DNA from: Lachnospiraceae bacterium | GTDB taxonomy: Bacteria > Bacillota > Clostridia > Lachnospirales > Lachnospiraceae | Length of the DNA stretch: 64,000 nucleotides | Direction: 5' to 3' | Assembly: GCA_910575775.1 (NCBI GenBank) | Contig: CAJTEY010000003.1 | Coordinates: 124,001 to 188,000 of the forward strand | Shown here: piece by piece, positions 53,301 through 61,900 of the stretch | Layout of the letters: each line of letters opens with the position of its first letter | Numbering within the stretch: the first letter of the stretch is position 1 | The notes under the pieces: generated by a model | The model's database searches: none | The model's input: the letters and a program-made list of their open reading frames with translations, nothing else | Told to the model about the DNA's origin: nothing | Position numbers and translations under genes: made by a program

Positions 53301-54066
53301 TGTCTTCGCTGGAAACATTGACGTCGGCGCGGTTGACACATCCAACGATATTGCCCACATTATCTCCCGCAATACCGCCTGTATAGTGCGCACCCGTAAC
53401 TACTCCTAACGCCTCGCTGTCCATCAGCACACCGCTGATCTCATTGTAACCCGTGAGACCCCCTACATAATCGCCGGCCTCTACATCACCGTCAAAGACA
53501 CAGTTTAGCAGAATACCGCTGTTATCCCCCACGATACCCCCTACTACCATCTGCGTCCCAGTGGGCCTGACCGTTCCCTCTACTTTCAGGTTGGCAATCA
53601 CTGCCGTTTTCTGCGTGTAATTAAAAAGTCCCACATAGGAAACCGGCTTGCGCACCAGAAACCCGCTGATCGTATGCCCCTGTCCGTCGAAATAACCGCC
53701 AAAAGTAGGTATGGAAACAAAACCTTCCCCAGACAAATCAATGTCTGCCGTCAAATACACCTTTTTATTCTGCGACCATGTATCCAGCCAGCAGTCTCTG
53801 GAAAAGGCTTTTAATTCCTCCGCATTGCCTATATACACCTCTTCCCATGCTGTTTCCTCATTCTTATAGGACGCTATCGTCTCGTTGGCATCCTCCACGC
53901 TGGCGACTTCTTCCTCCCCTTTCTCCACCTGCGCCTCTTCTTCCTCCGCCTGCACAGATACCGCCGGAAAACTGCCCATCAGCACTGCAGCCGCCATCAA
54001 CAGGGCTGTCCGCCTTTTTCTGCGCAGCCATTCAGCATTTGACCAGACTGTCCTCTTCCTACACAT
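50380..54066 (-). CDS. Large secreted, membrane-anchored GLUG-repeat and coiled-coil protein
   Basis: A 1228-aa protein. Signal peptide at ~18-40 (TALLMAAAVLMGSFPAVSVQA), GLUG-type repeats at ~120-370 (YVGGLTGYNEISG, YTGGIAGDNVGNIVGC, NVGGIAGRQSGYVYSC), a long Ala/Glu/Asp-rich helical, coiled-coil region at ~375-800, a second GLUG block at ~830-970, a beta-rich C-terminal part, and one TM helix (YIFFIAAGAAAVIALTVLLV) followed by a charged cytoplasmic tail. No sortase motif. Its start overlaps the MMPL exporter stop by 8 nt, so the two are co-translated. Likely works with the exporter at the cell surface, bridging membrane and wall; function unknown. Confidence 0.85.
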   Translation of the reverse strand: MCRKRTVWSNAEWLRRKRRTALLMAAAVLMGSFPAVSVQAEEEEAQVEKGEEEVASVEDANETIASYKNEETAWEEVYIGNAEELKAFSRDCWLDTWSQNKKVYLTADIDLSGEGFVSIPTFGGYFDGQGHTISGFLVRKPVSYVGLFNYTQKTAVIANLKVEGTVRPTGTQMVVGGIVGDNSGILLNCVFDGDVEAGDYVGGLTGYNEISGVLMDSEALGVVTGAHYTGGIAGDNVGNIVGCVNRADVNVSSEDKAKSLEDIDLGQYTAGLFGSQEGGADEKSEKLSTTENMVDTGGIAGLSTGIIQNCVNEGTVGYEHVGYNVGGIAGRQSGYVYSCVNKGKIYGRKDVGGIAGQAEPYIAVDLSEDIVRQLSDHIDTMHDQVGKMLDDAGDRSDVLSNRLSVIRDFADRALDDTYSLADRTAEWTDSMMDSVNEAVSRFDYVLDETAKEGGVIDHASDAAGDVKDAVGKLEDMVKSADLYQYMTPEEREQYDQAKKAIEEAEKQHAEDVAKATEAYENYYIGKAASEDTTNEYDLKPVTESGVDSGWSYASIDFQDVPEHYMGITGWVHYDSGSGESREFPLSDDSAQAEADRQVEKKVSENMAANASQIADAAGDYADKKYREAHDGSSYAEDMRKYLEIMTDIASRHADEMTDDAKKQLKSAASSAKDAAENMEEMGDETKDILTTLNEKPDLSFPRLGEDYRSTTGSLNSNLKNISENMGYLNEEMSSSGDILGDDLADINDQFSEIMLLYTDALDGVLDMDYSGRYEDESQEDAEVSIDATIANCTNGGTVEADLNVSGIAGTMAVEYDFDLESDITGIDEARANSTFLTKCVLRKNVNRAKVTAQKSYAGGICGLQEMGMVLGCENYGRIESTAGDYAGGIAGQSLSHIRQSYAKCTVAGKEYVAGIAGWGNGIDGCLAMVKVKEADAFSGAIAGKVSDNAEILDNYFVSDEIAGIDRISYSGKAEPISYQTLLQREGIPADFRRMKITFYADEEEVGAVECSYGGSVALDSYPNIPVKEGFYADWDNKELANVRLDEDVSVDYVRYLTTLAGSWMRDNGQSSLLVDGRFLQEDELTVEKLDVNAADAALPGDGDLTECWRITIPDDGASTHQIRYQAPQGQTEGVEIYVYDGTAWMEVETELMGIYHLFFVDGSSVEIGVCVTGKEIMDYIFFIAAGAAAVIALTVLLVHKKRKKRLAQKAEKDGESKSGTETEEKTKE

Positions 54067-56632
54067 GATCCGCCACCTCCCTGCTCTTATCCTGCTCAGG
54101 CGTTTTTTCTTCCACTATGCCTCCTGTCGCAGTTTCCGGCAGCCGCCGGCTTGCCAGCTCCCCGGACACCGCCTCCGTCATCTGCCTGTATTCCTCCTCC
54201 GTAAGCGTTGTCACATCTCCGGCCTCCACATAGGCGCTCACATTCCCCCTGACAATGGCACTCATGCTGCCTGTCACGGTTCCCTCAATCCTGCCGCGCA
54301 CAAGTCCGTCCACCTTCATAAGCCCGGTCACGTTCTTCGTGCGGATCGGCATATTCATAACAAAGGCTGTCTTCTCAATAATCTTATCGCCCACCAGAAG
54401 AATCTGCGGCAGAACAAACATGGTCACCATAATGGAGATTGACGTTCCTCTCCCCAGACATTTTCCAATGCCAAAGATGGCCGCATTGGAAGTCAGTTTG
54501 CCGATCAGAAAACCCGCCACCACCATCATGGTTCCCGAGGTAATAATTGTCGGAAACGCCTGATTCATGGAATCTATGATGGACTGTCTTCTGCCGTATG
54601 TTTTGCGAAGCTCCATATACCGGCCCGCAATGACGATCGCATAGTCAATATTTGCACCCATCTGTATCGAACTGACAATCAGATAGGACATGAAGAAAAT
54701 ATTGTCATGCTGCAGCGCAGGAATCGAAAAGTTAAGCCAGATACATCCCTGAATCACCGCAATCAGAAGCACCGGCATACCCGCCGACTTAAAGGTAAAC
54801 AGAAGCACCACCAGCACGGCCAGAATAGAAACCACATTATTCACCAGATTATCACGGCCAAACGTCTTTTGCAGGTCATACTGGCTCACCGATTCCCCGC
54901 ATACCAGCACCCTTTCGTTCGGATAATATTTCTCCGCAATCTCATGCATCCTGTCAAGGAAAGCAAATGTCTCCTCACTCTCTTCGGGAAGTGTCAGAAA
55001 GACAAGCATACGGCTGTAGTTCTCACCCTGCAGCTGGTTTTTCGCAAAATTCATGGCATCATACGCCTCGTCCAGCGTATCCTGCAGATCATCCTCCAGC
55101 GTGACATACCCTTCCTCTACCTCGTCGTGGACAAACATAAACATGTCTATCAGAGACACTTTATATTCCGGGAGGCCGTTGACCACCTTCGCATAGTCTT
55201 CATCATTTACTGCATAGGCCGCATATACCAGTTCCGCCACCTCGTAATCCAGATCAATCAGCTCCGAAAACTGCCTCGGCGTCAGCCTGTCTGTCAGACA
55301 GTAATCGTCCAGCGCCTCTATGTTGGCAAGCCCCTGCGTGTAATCCACCTCTGGACATGCCTCCAGCTCTTCCAACAGCTTTGCTTCTTTCTCGTAGTCT
55401 CCCGCAGGCACAATCAGCGCAACCATATTGCTGGCGCCAAAATTATCCGTCTGCAGTTCCTCCGTCTTCTGGATGTTGTTCTGAATCGGCGGCGTGATCG
55501 TGCTGTCACCAAACACATAAGGACACCTGCCGGAAACCGTGTACGCCCCTATTATGACAAGAACAAAGAGTGGCGCCACGATATGTCTCGTCGCATAATC
55601 GAATTTCCCTACAAAGGGAATGTCCGGGATGAAATTCTTATGTCTGGTGCTATCCATCAGCTTGGAAAACAGCATAATAACGCCCGGCATCAGCAAAAAC
55701 ACCGAACCAAGGGCCAGGAAAATGGACTTAATCAGACAGACGGACAGATCCGGCCCCATCTTATACTGCATAAATCCCATCGCAATCAGACCCCCTATGG
55801 TGGTCAGGGAACTGCCGCAGATCTCCGGGATCGCTTTACTCAGGGCAACAATAACCGCCTCGCGGGATTCCAGTGCCGCATGTTCCTCCTTATACCTGTT
55901 CAGAAGGATAATGGCATAGTCCACCGACAGAGCAAGCTGCAGCACCACCGTCACAGAATTGGAGACAAAGGAGATCGTTCCGAAGATGAAATTTGTCCCC
56001 ATCTGCAAAACGGCCGCTGCCACGAAAGTAATCAACAAAACGGGCACTTCCGCATATGCCTGTGATGTCAGCAGCAGCACCGTCACTACCACAAACGCTA
56101 CCAGAACAACGATGACATTCATTTCCTCCGCGATCAGTTCCGCCTCGATATCTCCCAGCGTTGTGGACAGATAATAGTCATACCCGCCAAGCGCCTCCTT
56201 CACCCGCTCCAGCGCTTCCAGGCACTGGTCATCCTTCTCGTCATAATCGAAAGTGACATTATAATAGGAAGAACCATTAAAGTAATGTTCTTCCGTATCA
56301 TCAAAGTCTACCATAAAGATTCCTGGCACAAATTCCAGCTTCCGTCCGATAGACTCCGCCTGTTCATAAGAAACATTTGCCACCATCACATCACAGGTTC
56401 CGTATGTAATAAACTCCTGTTCCATCAGATCCAGCCCTTGTTTCGTCTCTGTGGAATCCGGGAGATAATGGGACATGGAGTTCTCTACGTTAACCCAGTT
56501 TCTTGATACGGCGGAAAAAATAATCAGAATGCCAAATAACAGAAAAAACAAATTCCGTTTATCTACAATGAATCCGCAGATTTTGAGCATTGCCTGATTG
56601 CCGCCCTTTTTTTCCATTTTCTCGTTCTCCAT
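54059..56632 (-). CDS. MMPL/RND-superfamily transporter
   Basis: An 857-aa protein with the two-fold RND layout: TM1 (LFFLLFGILIIFSAVSR), an extracytoplasmic loop, TM2-6 (NVIVVLVAFVVVTVLLLTS, VVLQLALSVDYAIILLNRY, GGLIAMGFMQYKMG), TM7 (~370), a second large loop and TM8-12 (GANIDYAIVIAGRYMELRK, SGTMMVVAGFLIG). SVDYAI and NIDYAI hold the proton-relay Asp of MMPL/HAE-3 proteins. ATG 56632 has AGAGGTG 7 nt upstream. Probably exports a lipid or peptide with the GLUG protein. Confidence 0.9.
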   Translation of the reverse strand: MENEKMEKKGGNQAMLKICGFIVDKRNLFFLLFGILIIFSAVSRNWVNVENSMSHYLPDSTETKQGLDLMEQEFITYGTCDVMVANVSYEQAESIGRKLEFVPGIFMVDFDDTEEHYFNGSSYYNVTFDYDEKDDQCLEALERVKEALGGYDYYLSTTLGDIEAELIAEEMNVIVVLVAFVVVTVLLLTSQAYAEVPVLLITFVAAAVLQMGTNFIFGTISFVSNSVTVVLQLALSVDYAIILLNRYKEEHAALESREAVIVALSKAIPEICGSSLTTIGGLIAMGFMQYKMGPDLSVCLIKSIFLALGSVFLLMPGVIMLFSKLMDSTRHKNFIPDIPFVGKFDYATRHIVAPLFVLVIIGAYTVSGRCPYVFGDSTITPPIQNNIQKTEELQTDNFGASNMVALIVPAGDYEKEAKLLEELEACPEVDYTQGLANIEALDDYCLTDRLTPRQFSELIDLDYEVAELVYAAYAVNDEDYAKVVNGLPEYKVSLIDMFMFVHDEVEEGYVTLEDDLQDTLDEAYDAMNFAKNQLQGENYSRMLVFLTLPEESEETFAFLDRMHEIAEKYYPNERVLVCGESVSQYDLQKTFGRDNLVNNVVSILAVLVVLLFTFKSAGMPVLLIAVIQGCIWLNFSIPALQHDNIFFMSYLIVSSIQMGANIDYAIVIAGRYMELRKTYGRRQSIIDSMNQAFPTIITSGTMMVVAGFLIGKLTSNAAIFGIGKCLGRGTSISIMVTMFVLPQILLVGDKIIEKTAFVMNMPIRTKNVTGLMKVDGLVRGRIEGTVTGSMSAIVRGNVSAYVEAGDVTTLTEEEYRQMTEAVSGELASRRLPETATGGIVEEKTPEQDKSREVADHV

Positions 56633-56660
56633 AGAACAACACCTCTTTCTTTCAATGGGA

Positions 56661-56689
56661 AATATAGCACTTCGACCATTGGTCGTCAA
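56661..56689 (-). promoter_or_regulatory. Promoter of the MMPL-GLUG operon with an operator palindrome in its spacer
   Basis: TTGACG, 17 nt, TATATT on the minus strand. CGACCA-n-TGGTCG (56673-56685) is a perfect 6-bp inverted repeat between -35 and -10, the typical setting for a TetR-family repressor. No TetR gene is in the window. Confidence 0.7.
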
Positions 56690-56719
56690 TTCCATACATG
56701 GCAAGTTTTATACATTCCC

Positions 56720-56748
56720 TTGAAATTGTACAGAATACGGCGTAAACT
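56720..56748 (+). promoter_or_regulatory. Probable promoter of ktrB-ktrA
   Basis: TTGAAA, 17 nt, TAAACT, ending 28 nt before ktrB. Divergent from the MMPL promoter 31 nt away, so the two operons share a compact control region. Confidence 0.5.
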
Positions 56749-56776
56749 ATATCTGTATCAAAAGAAAGGTTTTCCT

Positions 56777-58138
56777 ATGAAAAAGAAATCTCGTATCAAT
56801 TTATCCACAACGCAGACAATCCTGCTCAGCTTTTTGCTGGCAATTCTGGCGGGAAGCGCGCTGCTTGCCCTGCCCGTCAGCTCTGCGGACGGCATAGCCG
56901 TACCCTATATAGATGCGCTCTTTACTGCAACCACCTCCATCTGCGTGACAGGGCTTGTGACCGTTCCTACCTTTTCCACATGGAGCCTTTTCGGGCAGAT
57001 CATCATCCTCTTTCTGATACAGATCGGCGGACTCGGCGTTGTCACAATTATGTCCGGGCTGATGATCAGCCTTCACCGCAGAATCGGCATCAAGGACAGG
57101 ATGCTGATTCAGGACGCCTTCAATCTGAATACCCTGTCCGGCATGGTAAAGTTCATCCGTAAAGTGATCGCCGGCACGTTTCTGGTGGAGGGTATCGGCG
57201 CCCTCCTGTACATGACGGTATTTGTGCCGGAATTTGGCGTCAAAGGCGTGTGGATCTCCCTGTTTAACGCGGTATCTGCATTCTGCAATGCGGGTATGGA
57301 CGTGATATCGGAAAACAGCCTGTACGCCTATGTCCATAACCCCGTCATCAACATCGTGACCATCCTTCTGATCGTTTTTGGCGGCATCGGATATATTGTC
57401 TGGTGGGATATTATGGGCGTCCTCAAAAACATACGGCGGCAAGGGCTGAAATGCTTCGCGAATCTGACCTTTCACAGCAAGATTGCCCTCTCCGTCACAG
57501 GAATCCTTATCCTCGCAGGCACTGCGGCCGTTTTTATTTTTGAATATAACAATCCGCTGACTATGTACAGCTTTTCCGTCCCGGAGAAACTACAGGCATC
57601 GTTGTTTCAGTCCGTGACCACAAGAACTGCCGGCTTTGCCACTGTACCCCAGGAAAATCTGACAAACGCCTCCGCCCTGACATCCCTGCTCCTGATGTTT
57701 ATCGGCGGGTCGCCGGTGGGCACAGCGGGCGGCATCAAGACAGTAACCTTCGCCGTGCTGATCACCTCGGCCTTTGCCACAATGAAAACCCGTTCCGAAG
57801 CGGAACTCTTTCATCGGACCATTCCAAAACAGGCTGTCAGCAAGGCAGTCGCTGTGGTGAGTATGGCCTTTATTATCCTGTTTACGGCGACCCTCCTTCT
57901 GGCAGCAGTCACCGACGCGGACGCTCTTGACATTGTCTACGAAACCGTCAGTGCGGCAGCGACAGTAGGCCTGACCAGAAGCCTCACATCCGAATTAAAT
58001 ATCTGGGGCAGAATCATCATTATTATAACGATGTATCTCGGCAGAGTCGGCCCGATTTCTCTTATGATCGCGCTGAATACAAAGAAGGAAACGAAAAATA
58101 TCATCAAGAATCCCACCGAAGATATCAGCGTGGGATAA
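56777..58138 (+). CDS. ktrB: Potassium uptake membrane subunit KtrB/TrkH
   Basis: A 453-aa SKT-family channel subunit with four M1-P-M2 repeats: P-loops TTSICVTGLVT, SAFCNAGMD, TTRTAGFAT and SAAATVGLTRSL, each with the selectivity Gly. ATG 56777 follows AAAGG; the longer frame from 56720 would start inside the promoter. Pairs with KtrA for Na+- or ATP-gated K+ uptake. Confidence 0.95.
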   Translation: MKKKSRINLSTTQTILLSFLLAILAGSALLALPVSSADGIAVPYIDALFTATTSICVTGLVTVPTFSTWSLFGQIIILFLIQIGGLGVVTIMSGLMISLHRRIGIKDRMLIQDAFNLNTLSGMVKFIRKVIAGTFLVEGIGALLYMTVFVPEFGVKGVWISLFNAVSAFCNAGMDVISENSLYAYVHNPVINIVTILLIVFGGIGYIVWWDIMGVLKNIRRQGLKCFANLTFHSKIALSVTGILILAGTAAVFIFEYNNPLTMYSFSVPEKLQASLFQSVTTRTAGFATVPQENLTNASALTSLLLMFIGGSPVGTAGGIKTVTFAVLITSAFATMKTRSEAELFHRTIPKQAVSKAVAVVSMAFIILFTATLLLAAVTDADALDIVYETVSAAATVGLTRSLTSELNIWGRIIIIITMYLGRVGPISLMIALNTKKETKNIIKNPTEDISVG

Positions 58139-58207
58139 AAAATCATCGCTCGGCAGCGATGATTCAGAAGACAGAAGCAAAAAGGTGCTTCGGAATGGAG
58201 AAAACTT

Positions 58208-58858
58208 ATGGGCATTCATCAATCTTATGCAGTATTCGGCCTTGGCAGATATGGATTTGCCGTGGCAAAAGAGCTTGTAAGCAATGGCGCGGAAGTGCTT
58301 GCCGTAGATTCGGACGAGGAACTTGTCAATGCCGCCATCACTGAAATTCCCATCTGCAAATGTGCGGATATCACAGAAGCAGAGGTCATCAGGCAGCTCG
58401 GCATCGCCAATATCGATGTGGTTATTATCGCTATGGCCAGCAATCTGAAAGCCAGTGTCATGGCCACCATGCTCTGTAAAGAAATCGGCGTCAAAACTGT
58501 GATCGCAAAATGTGCCACCGATTTAGACCGAAAAATTCTAAATAAAGTAGGCGCAGACCGGGTTGTATTCCCGGAAAGCGAGTCCGGCATCCGTCTGGCA
58601 AAAAATCTCTTAAGCTCCGGGTTTATGGATATCATGGAACTTTCCAAAGATGTCTCTATGGTGGAACTGCCCGTCAGAGCGGACTGGGTGGGAAAAACAC
58701 TCATGGAATTAAACCTTAGGAAAAAGTATTCCATCAACGTGGTGGCAATCATAGAGGATAAAAACGTCCGCATTGATATTGATCCCGAAATGCCTTTACA
58801 GCCGTCCATGAAAATGATCGTGATTGCCAATACAGCAAAACTGGGGAAACTTGCGTAG
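58208..58858 (+). CDS. ktrA: Potassium uptake regulatory subunit KtrA/TrkA (RCK)
   Basis: A 216-aa RCK protein. N-terminal RCK_N domain (YAVFGLGRYGFAVAKELVS, VLAVDSDEELVNAA, DVVIIAMASNLKASVMA) binds ATP/ADP/NAD; C-terminal RCK_C (~140-216; SMVELPVRADWVGKTLMELN). GGAG precedes the ATG. Gates KtrB. Single RCK_N-RCK_C as in KtrA. Confidence 0.95.
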   Translation: MGIHQSYAVFGLGRYGFAVAKELVSNGAEVLAVDSDEELVNAAITEIPICKCADITEAEVIRQLGIANIDVVIIAMASNLKASVMATMLCKEIGVKTVIAKCATDLDRKILNKVGADRVVFPESESGIRLAKNLLSSGFMDIMELSKDVSMVELPVRADWVGKTLMELNLRKKYSINVVAIIEDKNVRIDIDPEMPLQPSMKMIVIANTAKLGKLA

Positions 58859-58864
58859 GGAAAC

Positions 58865-58886
58865 GCCGGCCAAAACGTTTCCCCGG
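58865..58886 (+). terminator. Possible terminator between ktrA and the metallo-hydrolase gene
   Basis: GCCGG pairs with CCGGC around a 12-nt loop and TTTCTCCTT follows; a wider AAACGCCGG/CCGGCGTTT pair (58861-58908) can form an alternative. Lies between convergent genes. Confidence 0.4.
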
Positions 58887-58906
58887 CTTTCTCCTTAAAC
58901 CGGCGT

Positions 58907-59551
58907 TTACAGCTTTAACGCCACCTGAATATTGTTGTCCAGACTTTCTAACATCTTTTGGAAATCCTGCCCATCGCTTTTCTTCCCCACAATGCTGCCG
59001 TAGTGCGTGGGGATTACTGCCTGCGGCTTTAACCGGGCGATATATTCTGCCGCCTGCTTCCAGTCCATCGTGTAAAATCCCCCGATCGGAACCAGCGCCA
59101 CATCGCAGCGCACCGTTCTGATATCTTCATTTACATCCGTGTCGCCGGATACATAGCAGCGCATGTCATCCATTTCTACCACATACCCCTGCCACTTCTT
59201 TCCCTTCGGATGAAAAGGTTTCAGCTTATTGTAAGCAGGCACCGTCTCTATCACCACGCCGTTTACTTCGTGGATTTCCCCCGGCTGATAAAACAGACAG
59301 TTCACCGGCGCAATACCCGATTCCGAAAGCGCCTTCTTTTTCATGGACTCCGGCGTGACAAGGAGCGTGTCATCCTTTTTCAGCTTCGCAATGGATTCCG
59401 GCTCAAAATGATCGTAATGTTCGTGGGTAACGAAGATAATGTCCGCGTCATTGGCAGCGGCCGGGATCTGATAGGGGTCGAAGTATAGGGTTTTCGAGCC
59501 TTGCATGCGAATGCTGCTCTGGGTGTTTACTGTGATGTGAGTCAGTGTCAT
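58907..59551 (-). CDS. Metallo-beta-lactamase-fold hydrolase (UlaG-like)
   Basis: A 214-aa MBL-fold protein: THEHYDHF zinc motif near 45-52, YVSGDTDVNED, VALVPIGGFYTMD and a late His in IPTHYGSIVG. Matches the UPF0173/UlaG-like group of cytoplasmic Zn-dependent hydrolases. Substrate unknown. Convergent with ktrA, separate transcription unit. Confidence 0.88.
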   Translation of the reverse strand: MTLTHITVNTQSSIRMQGSKTLYFDPYQIPAAANDADIIFVTHEHYDHFEPESIAKLKKDDTLLVTPESMKKKALSESGIAPVNCLFYQPGEIHEVNGVVIETVPAYNKLKPFHPKGKKWQGYVVEMDDMRCYVSGDTDVNEDIRTVRCDVALVPIGGFYTMDWKQAAEYIARLKPQAVIPTHYGSIVGKKSDGQDFQKMLESLDNNIQVALKL

Positions 59552-59624
59552 TCAGATGTCCTCCTCCCTGGAATCTGGCTTAATCAAAAGTCCGATCTTC
59601 GCATAAACATCGGAGTGCCAAAGT

Positions 59625-60329
59625 TTATTTTATCGCTATTATTACAGAAAATTTCTGATAAGTATAGATACATTTAACGCTTTTAAATCCTCTTTCAGCA
59701 AGCATCGCCGTTTCTTCCTCAACGGAGCATTCCCGATCCAGCTTCCTGCGCTCTTTCCACAATTCAATATCGTGTTCCGTCAGACCGCTGTCCGACAACT
59801 GGCTCTCCCAATAAGAATCAAACCAATCGTCCATGTCTGACTTTCCGGCACAAAACTGATCGTAGTTTACAAACACCCCTCCCTCCGGCAGTTTGTCGTA
59901 AATTCTCTCAAACAGCTTTTTCTTATCCCTGTTTTCCAAATGGTGTATGGACAGCGCCGAAATAATGACATCAAAATCTTGTGCCGGAAACTCTCTGGAA
60001 TAATCTGCCGCCTGATACAATACGGTATCTATTCCGGCAAACCTTTTTCTGGCAACTTGCAGCATGTCATCCGCAATATCGACAAGCACATATTCGGACG
60101 CCGGAAAATACAGATACCAGAAATAGGACAGCAGCCCTGTTCCCGCTCCTAAGTCCAAGATACGCTTCGGTTTATGTATATTTGATACAATAAATTTTGT
60201 AGTGTTTTTGTAGTAGTCCTCAAAACACGGAATAAATTTTCTGCGGTTAATGTCGTATTCCTCCGCAATTAAGTTGAATTGGTCTTCTATGCTTCCTAAA
60301 GTACCCTGGTTTTTCTGCTCCATTTCCAT
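59625..60329 (-). CDS. Class I SAM-dependent methyltransferase
   Basis: A 234-aa protein: FNLIAEEYDINRRKFIPCF, motif I RILDLGAGTGLLSYF, VLVDIADDMLQVAR, FDVIISALSIHHLE. Resembles small-molecule or tRNA-related methyltransferases of the Methyltransf_25 type. Nineteen nt from the HEPN-like gene upstream, likely one operon. Substrate unknown. Confidence 0.87.
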   Translation of the reverse strand: MEMEQKNQGTLGSIEDQFNLIAEEYDINRRKFIPCFEDYYKNTTKFIVSNIHKPKRILDLGAGTGLLSYFWYLYFPASEYVLVDIADDMLQVARKRFAGIDTVLYQAADYSREFPAQDFDVIISALSIHHLENRDKKKLFERIYDKLPEGGVFVNYDQFCAGKSDMDDWFDSYWESQLSDSGLTEHDIELWKERRKLDRECSVEEETAMLAERGFKSVKCIYTYQKFSVIIAIK

Positions 60330-60347
60330 ACTTTTCTTTTTCCTCCA

Positions 60348-60902
60348 TTAAAGCATAAGCTCATCGTCAAACAAATTGGATATAAGCGCTTCTCCCGGTT
60401 TTCCGACATCCTCTAAGCTGTCATACAATTTCCGATTCAAAATATATAAAGCCGCCATTGCATGCAGAACATTTTTGAGATTTGCCTTTGTATAATTATA
60501 CCGGCCCGCCTCGTTCGCTTCCATCCGCCTGTGTTTGATGTCATTGTATGCCTGCCACCAGTCCGATACCGAATCGTCGAACTTTACCATCGGCGTAATA
60601 TTCTTAATGTCATATGGGTACTTAGTATTCACCCTGTATTTTTTCAAGTTCGGGTATTCCTCAATAAGCACATCCAGTTTATTCCTTATTCCAAACGGAA
60701 TCTTTCCTTCATGGATCCCGCATAACTGCTCGGCAATAGAATCCATTTCACTGCATGTCGTCAGCAGCAGTTTTGTATATTGACTTGAAAATGTAGTATA
60801 ATTGTCTTTATCAATTGAAACATAGTCATCTGTTTGTATCAAGTCTCTCTCAAGCAGCCGATATTGTTTCCAGTATACTTTTAAAAACTCATCTCTGTTC
60901 AT
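60348..60902 (-). CDS. HEPN-like hypothetical protein
   Basis: About 184 aa from ATG 60902 (GGAG at 6 nt upstream). All-helical in appearance, with SDWWQAYNDIKHRRM near residues 118-132, a pattern (W-x2-Y-N-x-I-K-H-x-R) common in HEPN-fold proteins such as AbiV or Cthe-type hypothetical proteins. The Arg-His pair could be an RNase centre but is not the classical R-x4-6-H spacing. Might be a defence or stress RNase; unproven. Confidence 0.7.
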   Translation of the reverse strand: MNRDEFLKVYWKQYRLLERDLIQTDDYVSIDKDNYTTFSSQYTKLLLTTCSEMDSIAEQLCGIHEGKIPFGIRNKLDVLIEEYPNLKKYRVNTKYPYDIKNITPMVKFDDSVSDWWQAYNDIKHRRMEANEAGRYNYTKANLKNVLHAMAALYILNRKLYDSLEDVGKPGEALISNLFDDELML

Positions 60903-61005
60903 AGTAATCTCCATTCCGCCGCCAAGTCGGCGGCACAAATAGTAATGAAAGTCTTCCAATCCTCCACGTTGCTGATAAAATAATTGTTAAAGAATTGGTA
61001 CCGAT

Positions 61006-61245
61006 ATGACTCCGTTTTCTAATTCCAAACGCTTATGCTGTTGGGCAGGGCTGACTCCCGGTAACAATGAATCTGCTGGTAAGAAGAAATCTGTCAGGAT
61101 AACACGTGCCATCATTGCCATCGCCCGGATGATTCTTACTGCCATCTACCAGATGCTGTCCACTGGTGAGGTATGGAATCCGACCGATTGATACAAAGTT
61201 GATATGCCTGAACCTCTAAAAGAAAAACTTCGGTTTGATTTGTGA
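61006..61245 (+). pseudogene. IS110-family transposase C-terminal remnant
   Basis: The frame reads FSNSKRLCCWAGLTPGNNES and KKSVRITRA, the conserved C-terminal (transposase_20) block of IS110, then jumps to IIAIARMILTAIYQML and, through an in-frame TGA, YKVDMPEPLKEKL, the normal IS110 end. The N-terminal DEDD domain is absent and there is an internal deletion. A decayed insertion. Confidence 0.82.
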
Positions 61246-61325
61246 ACTGCCTTTTGCTATGGTGCTTGCCGCCTGCCTATATGCCAATATCTTTATAGTG
61301 ACTGATTGTGCCTCCATGTGTGGAA

Positions 61326-61818
61326 TTATATTTCTTTCCAGAGGAAATGTAAAACTTCTTCATGCCATTCCAAGGGGACTTTAAATGAACTTCCTTCAAT
61401 AGTTCCATAGAAACTTACATCGCCATCACCAATTCTTTTCATGAACTCAATATCATTATTAACCCCAACTGCACTCGCAGTTATTGAAGTGACTCTGCTA
61501 AAATCCCCATACTTTATAGCATTTTAAACCATTTGCTCATGTCCAAATCCCTGTTTTTTACTTTCATTGCTGAACTGCTTTACTATTGCATAAAAAGCAT
61601 CTGGCGATGTTTCCATTTCATAAAAACTTCAAAAAACAAAACTCCTCTGTCCTGAAAATATTGTCCAAATCATCTAAATCTACAAAATATGTAATTTTCT
61701 GTTCATCTATATACTTTCTATTCTTATCTACATGCCCTTTCATTTGAACTGGAACCTTATCATCATAACTTCTTTTGTCCTGAGTCCCATTTATGTCTTT
61801 ATATATCCAAATACACAA
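61326..61818 (-). pseudogene. Remnant of a DUF4365-like gene
   Basis: The minus strand shows three collinear pieces: YDDKVPVQMKGHVDKNRKY and TYFVDLDDLDNIF, a stop, then FYAIVKQFSNESKKQGFG, a stop, then ITASAVGVNNDIEFMKRI and FKVPLEWHEEVLHF. Their order and style match one longer hypothetical protein with a DUF4365-type nuclease-like N-terminus (VPVQxKGH). Stops and a deletion make it a pseudogene. Confidence 0.6.
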
Positions 61819-61843
61819 TTTACGCCAAATAATAATACATTGT

Positions 61844-61872
61844 AAAAACCCCCAACTTTATAAATTTGGGGG
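61844..61872 (-). terminator. Rho-independent terminator of the toxin-antitoxin remnant
   Basis: CCCCCAA/TTGGGGG stem with a 10-nt AT-rich loop (which can extend the stem) and TTTTT on the minus strand, 29 nt after the truncated toxin stop. Confidence 0.85.
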
Positions 61873-61900
61873 TATCATTCAAATTACTGAAAATTATCTT

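Noticed and set aside
54707-56065. Long 452-codon open frame on the plus strand
   Set aside because: Lies wholly antisense to the MMPL transporter, is His/Arg/Gln-rich, has no ribosome site; a shadow of the real gene. The same applies to other long opposite-strand frames inside the glycan and Mrp genes.
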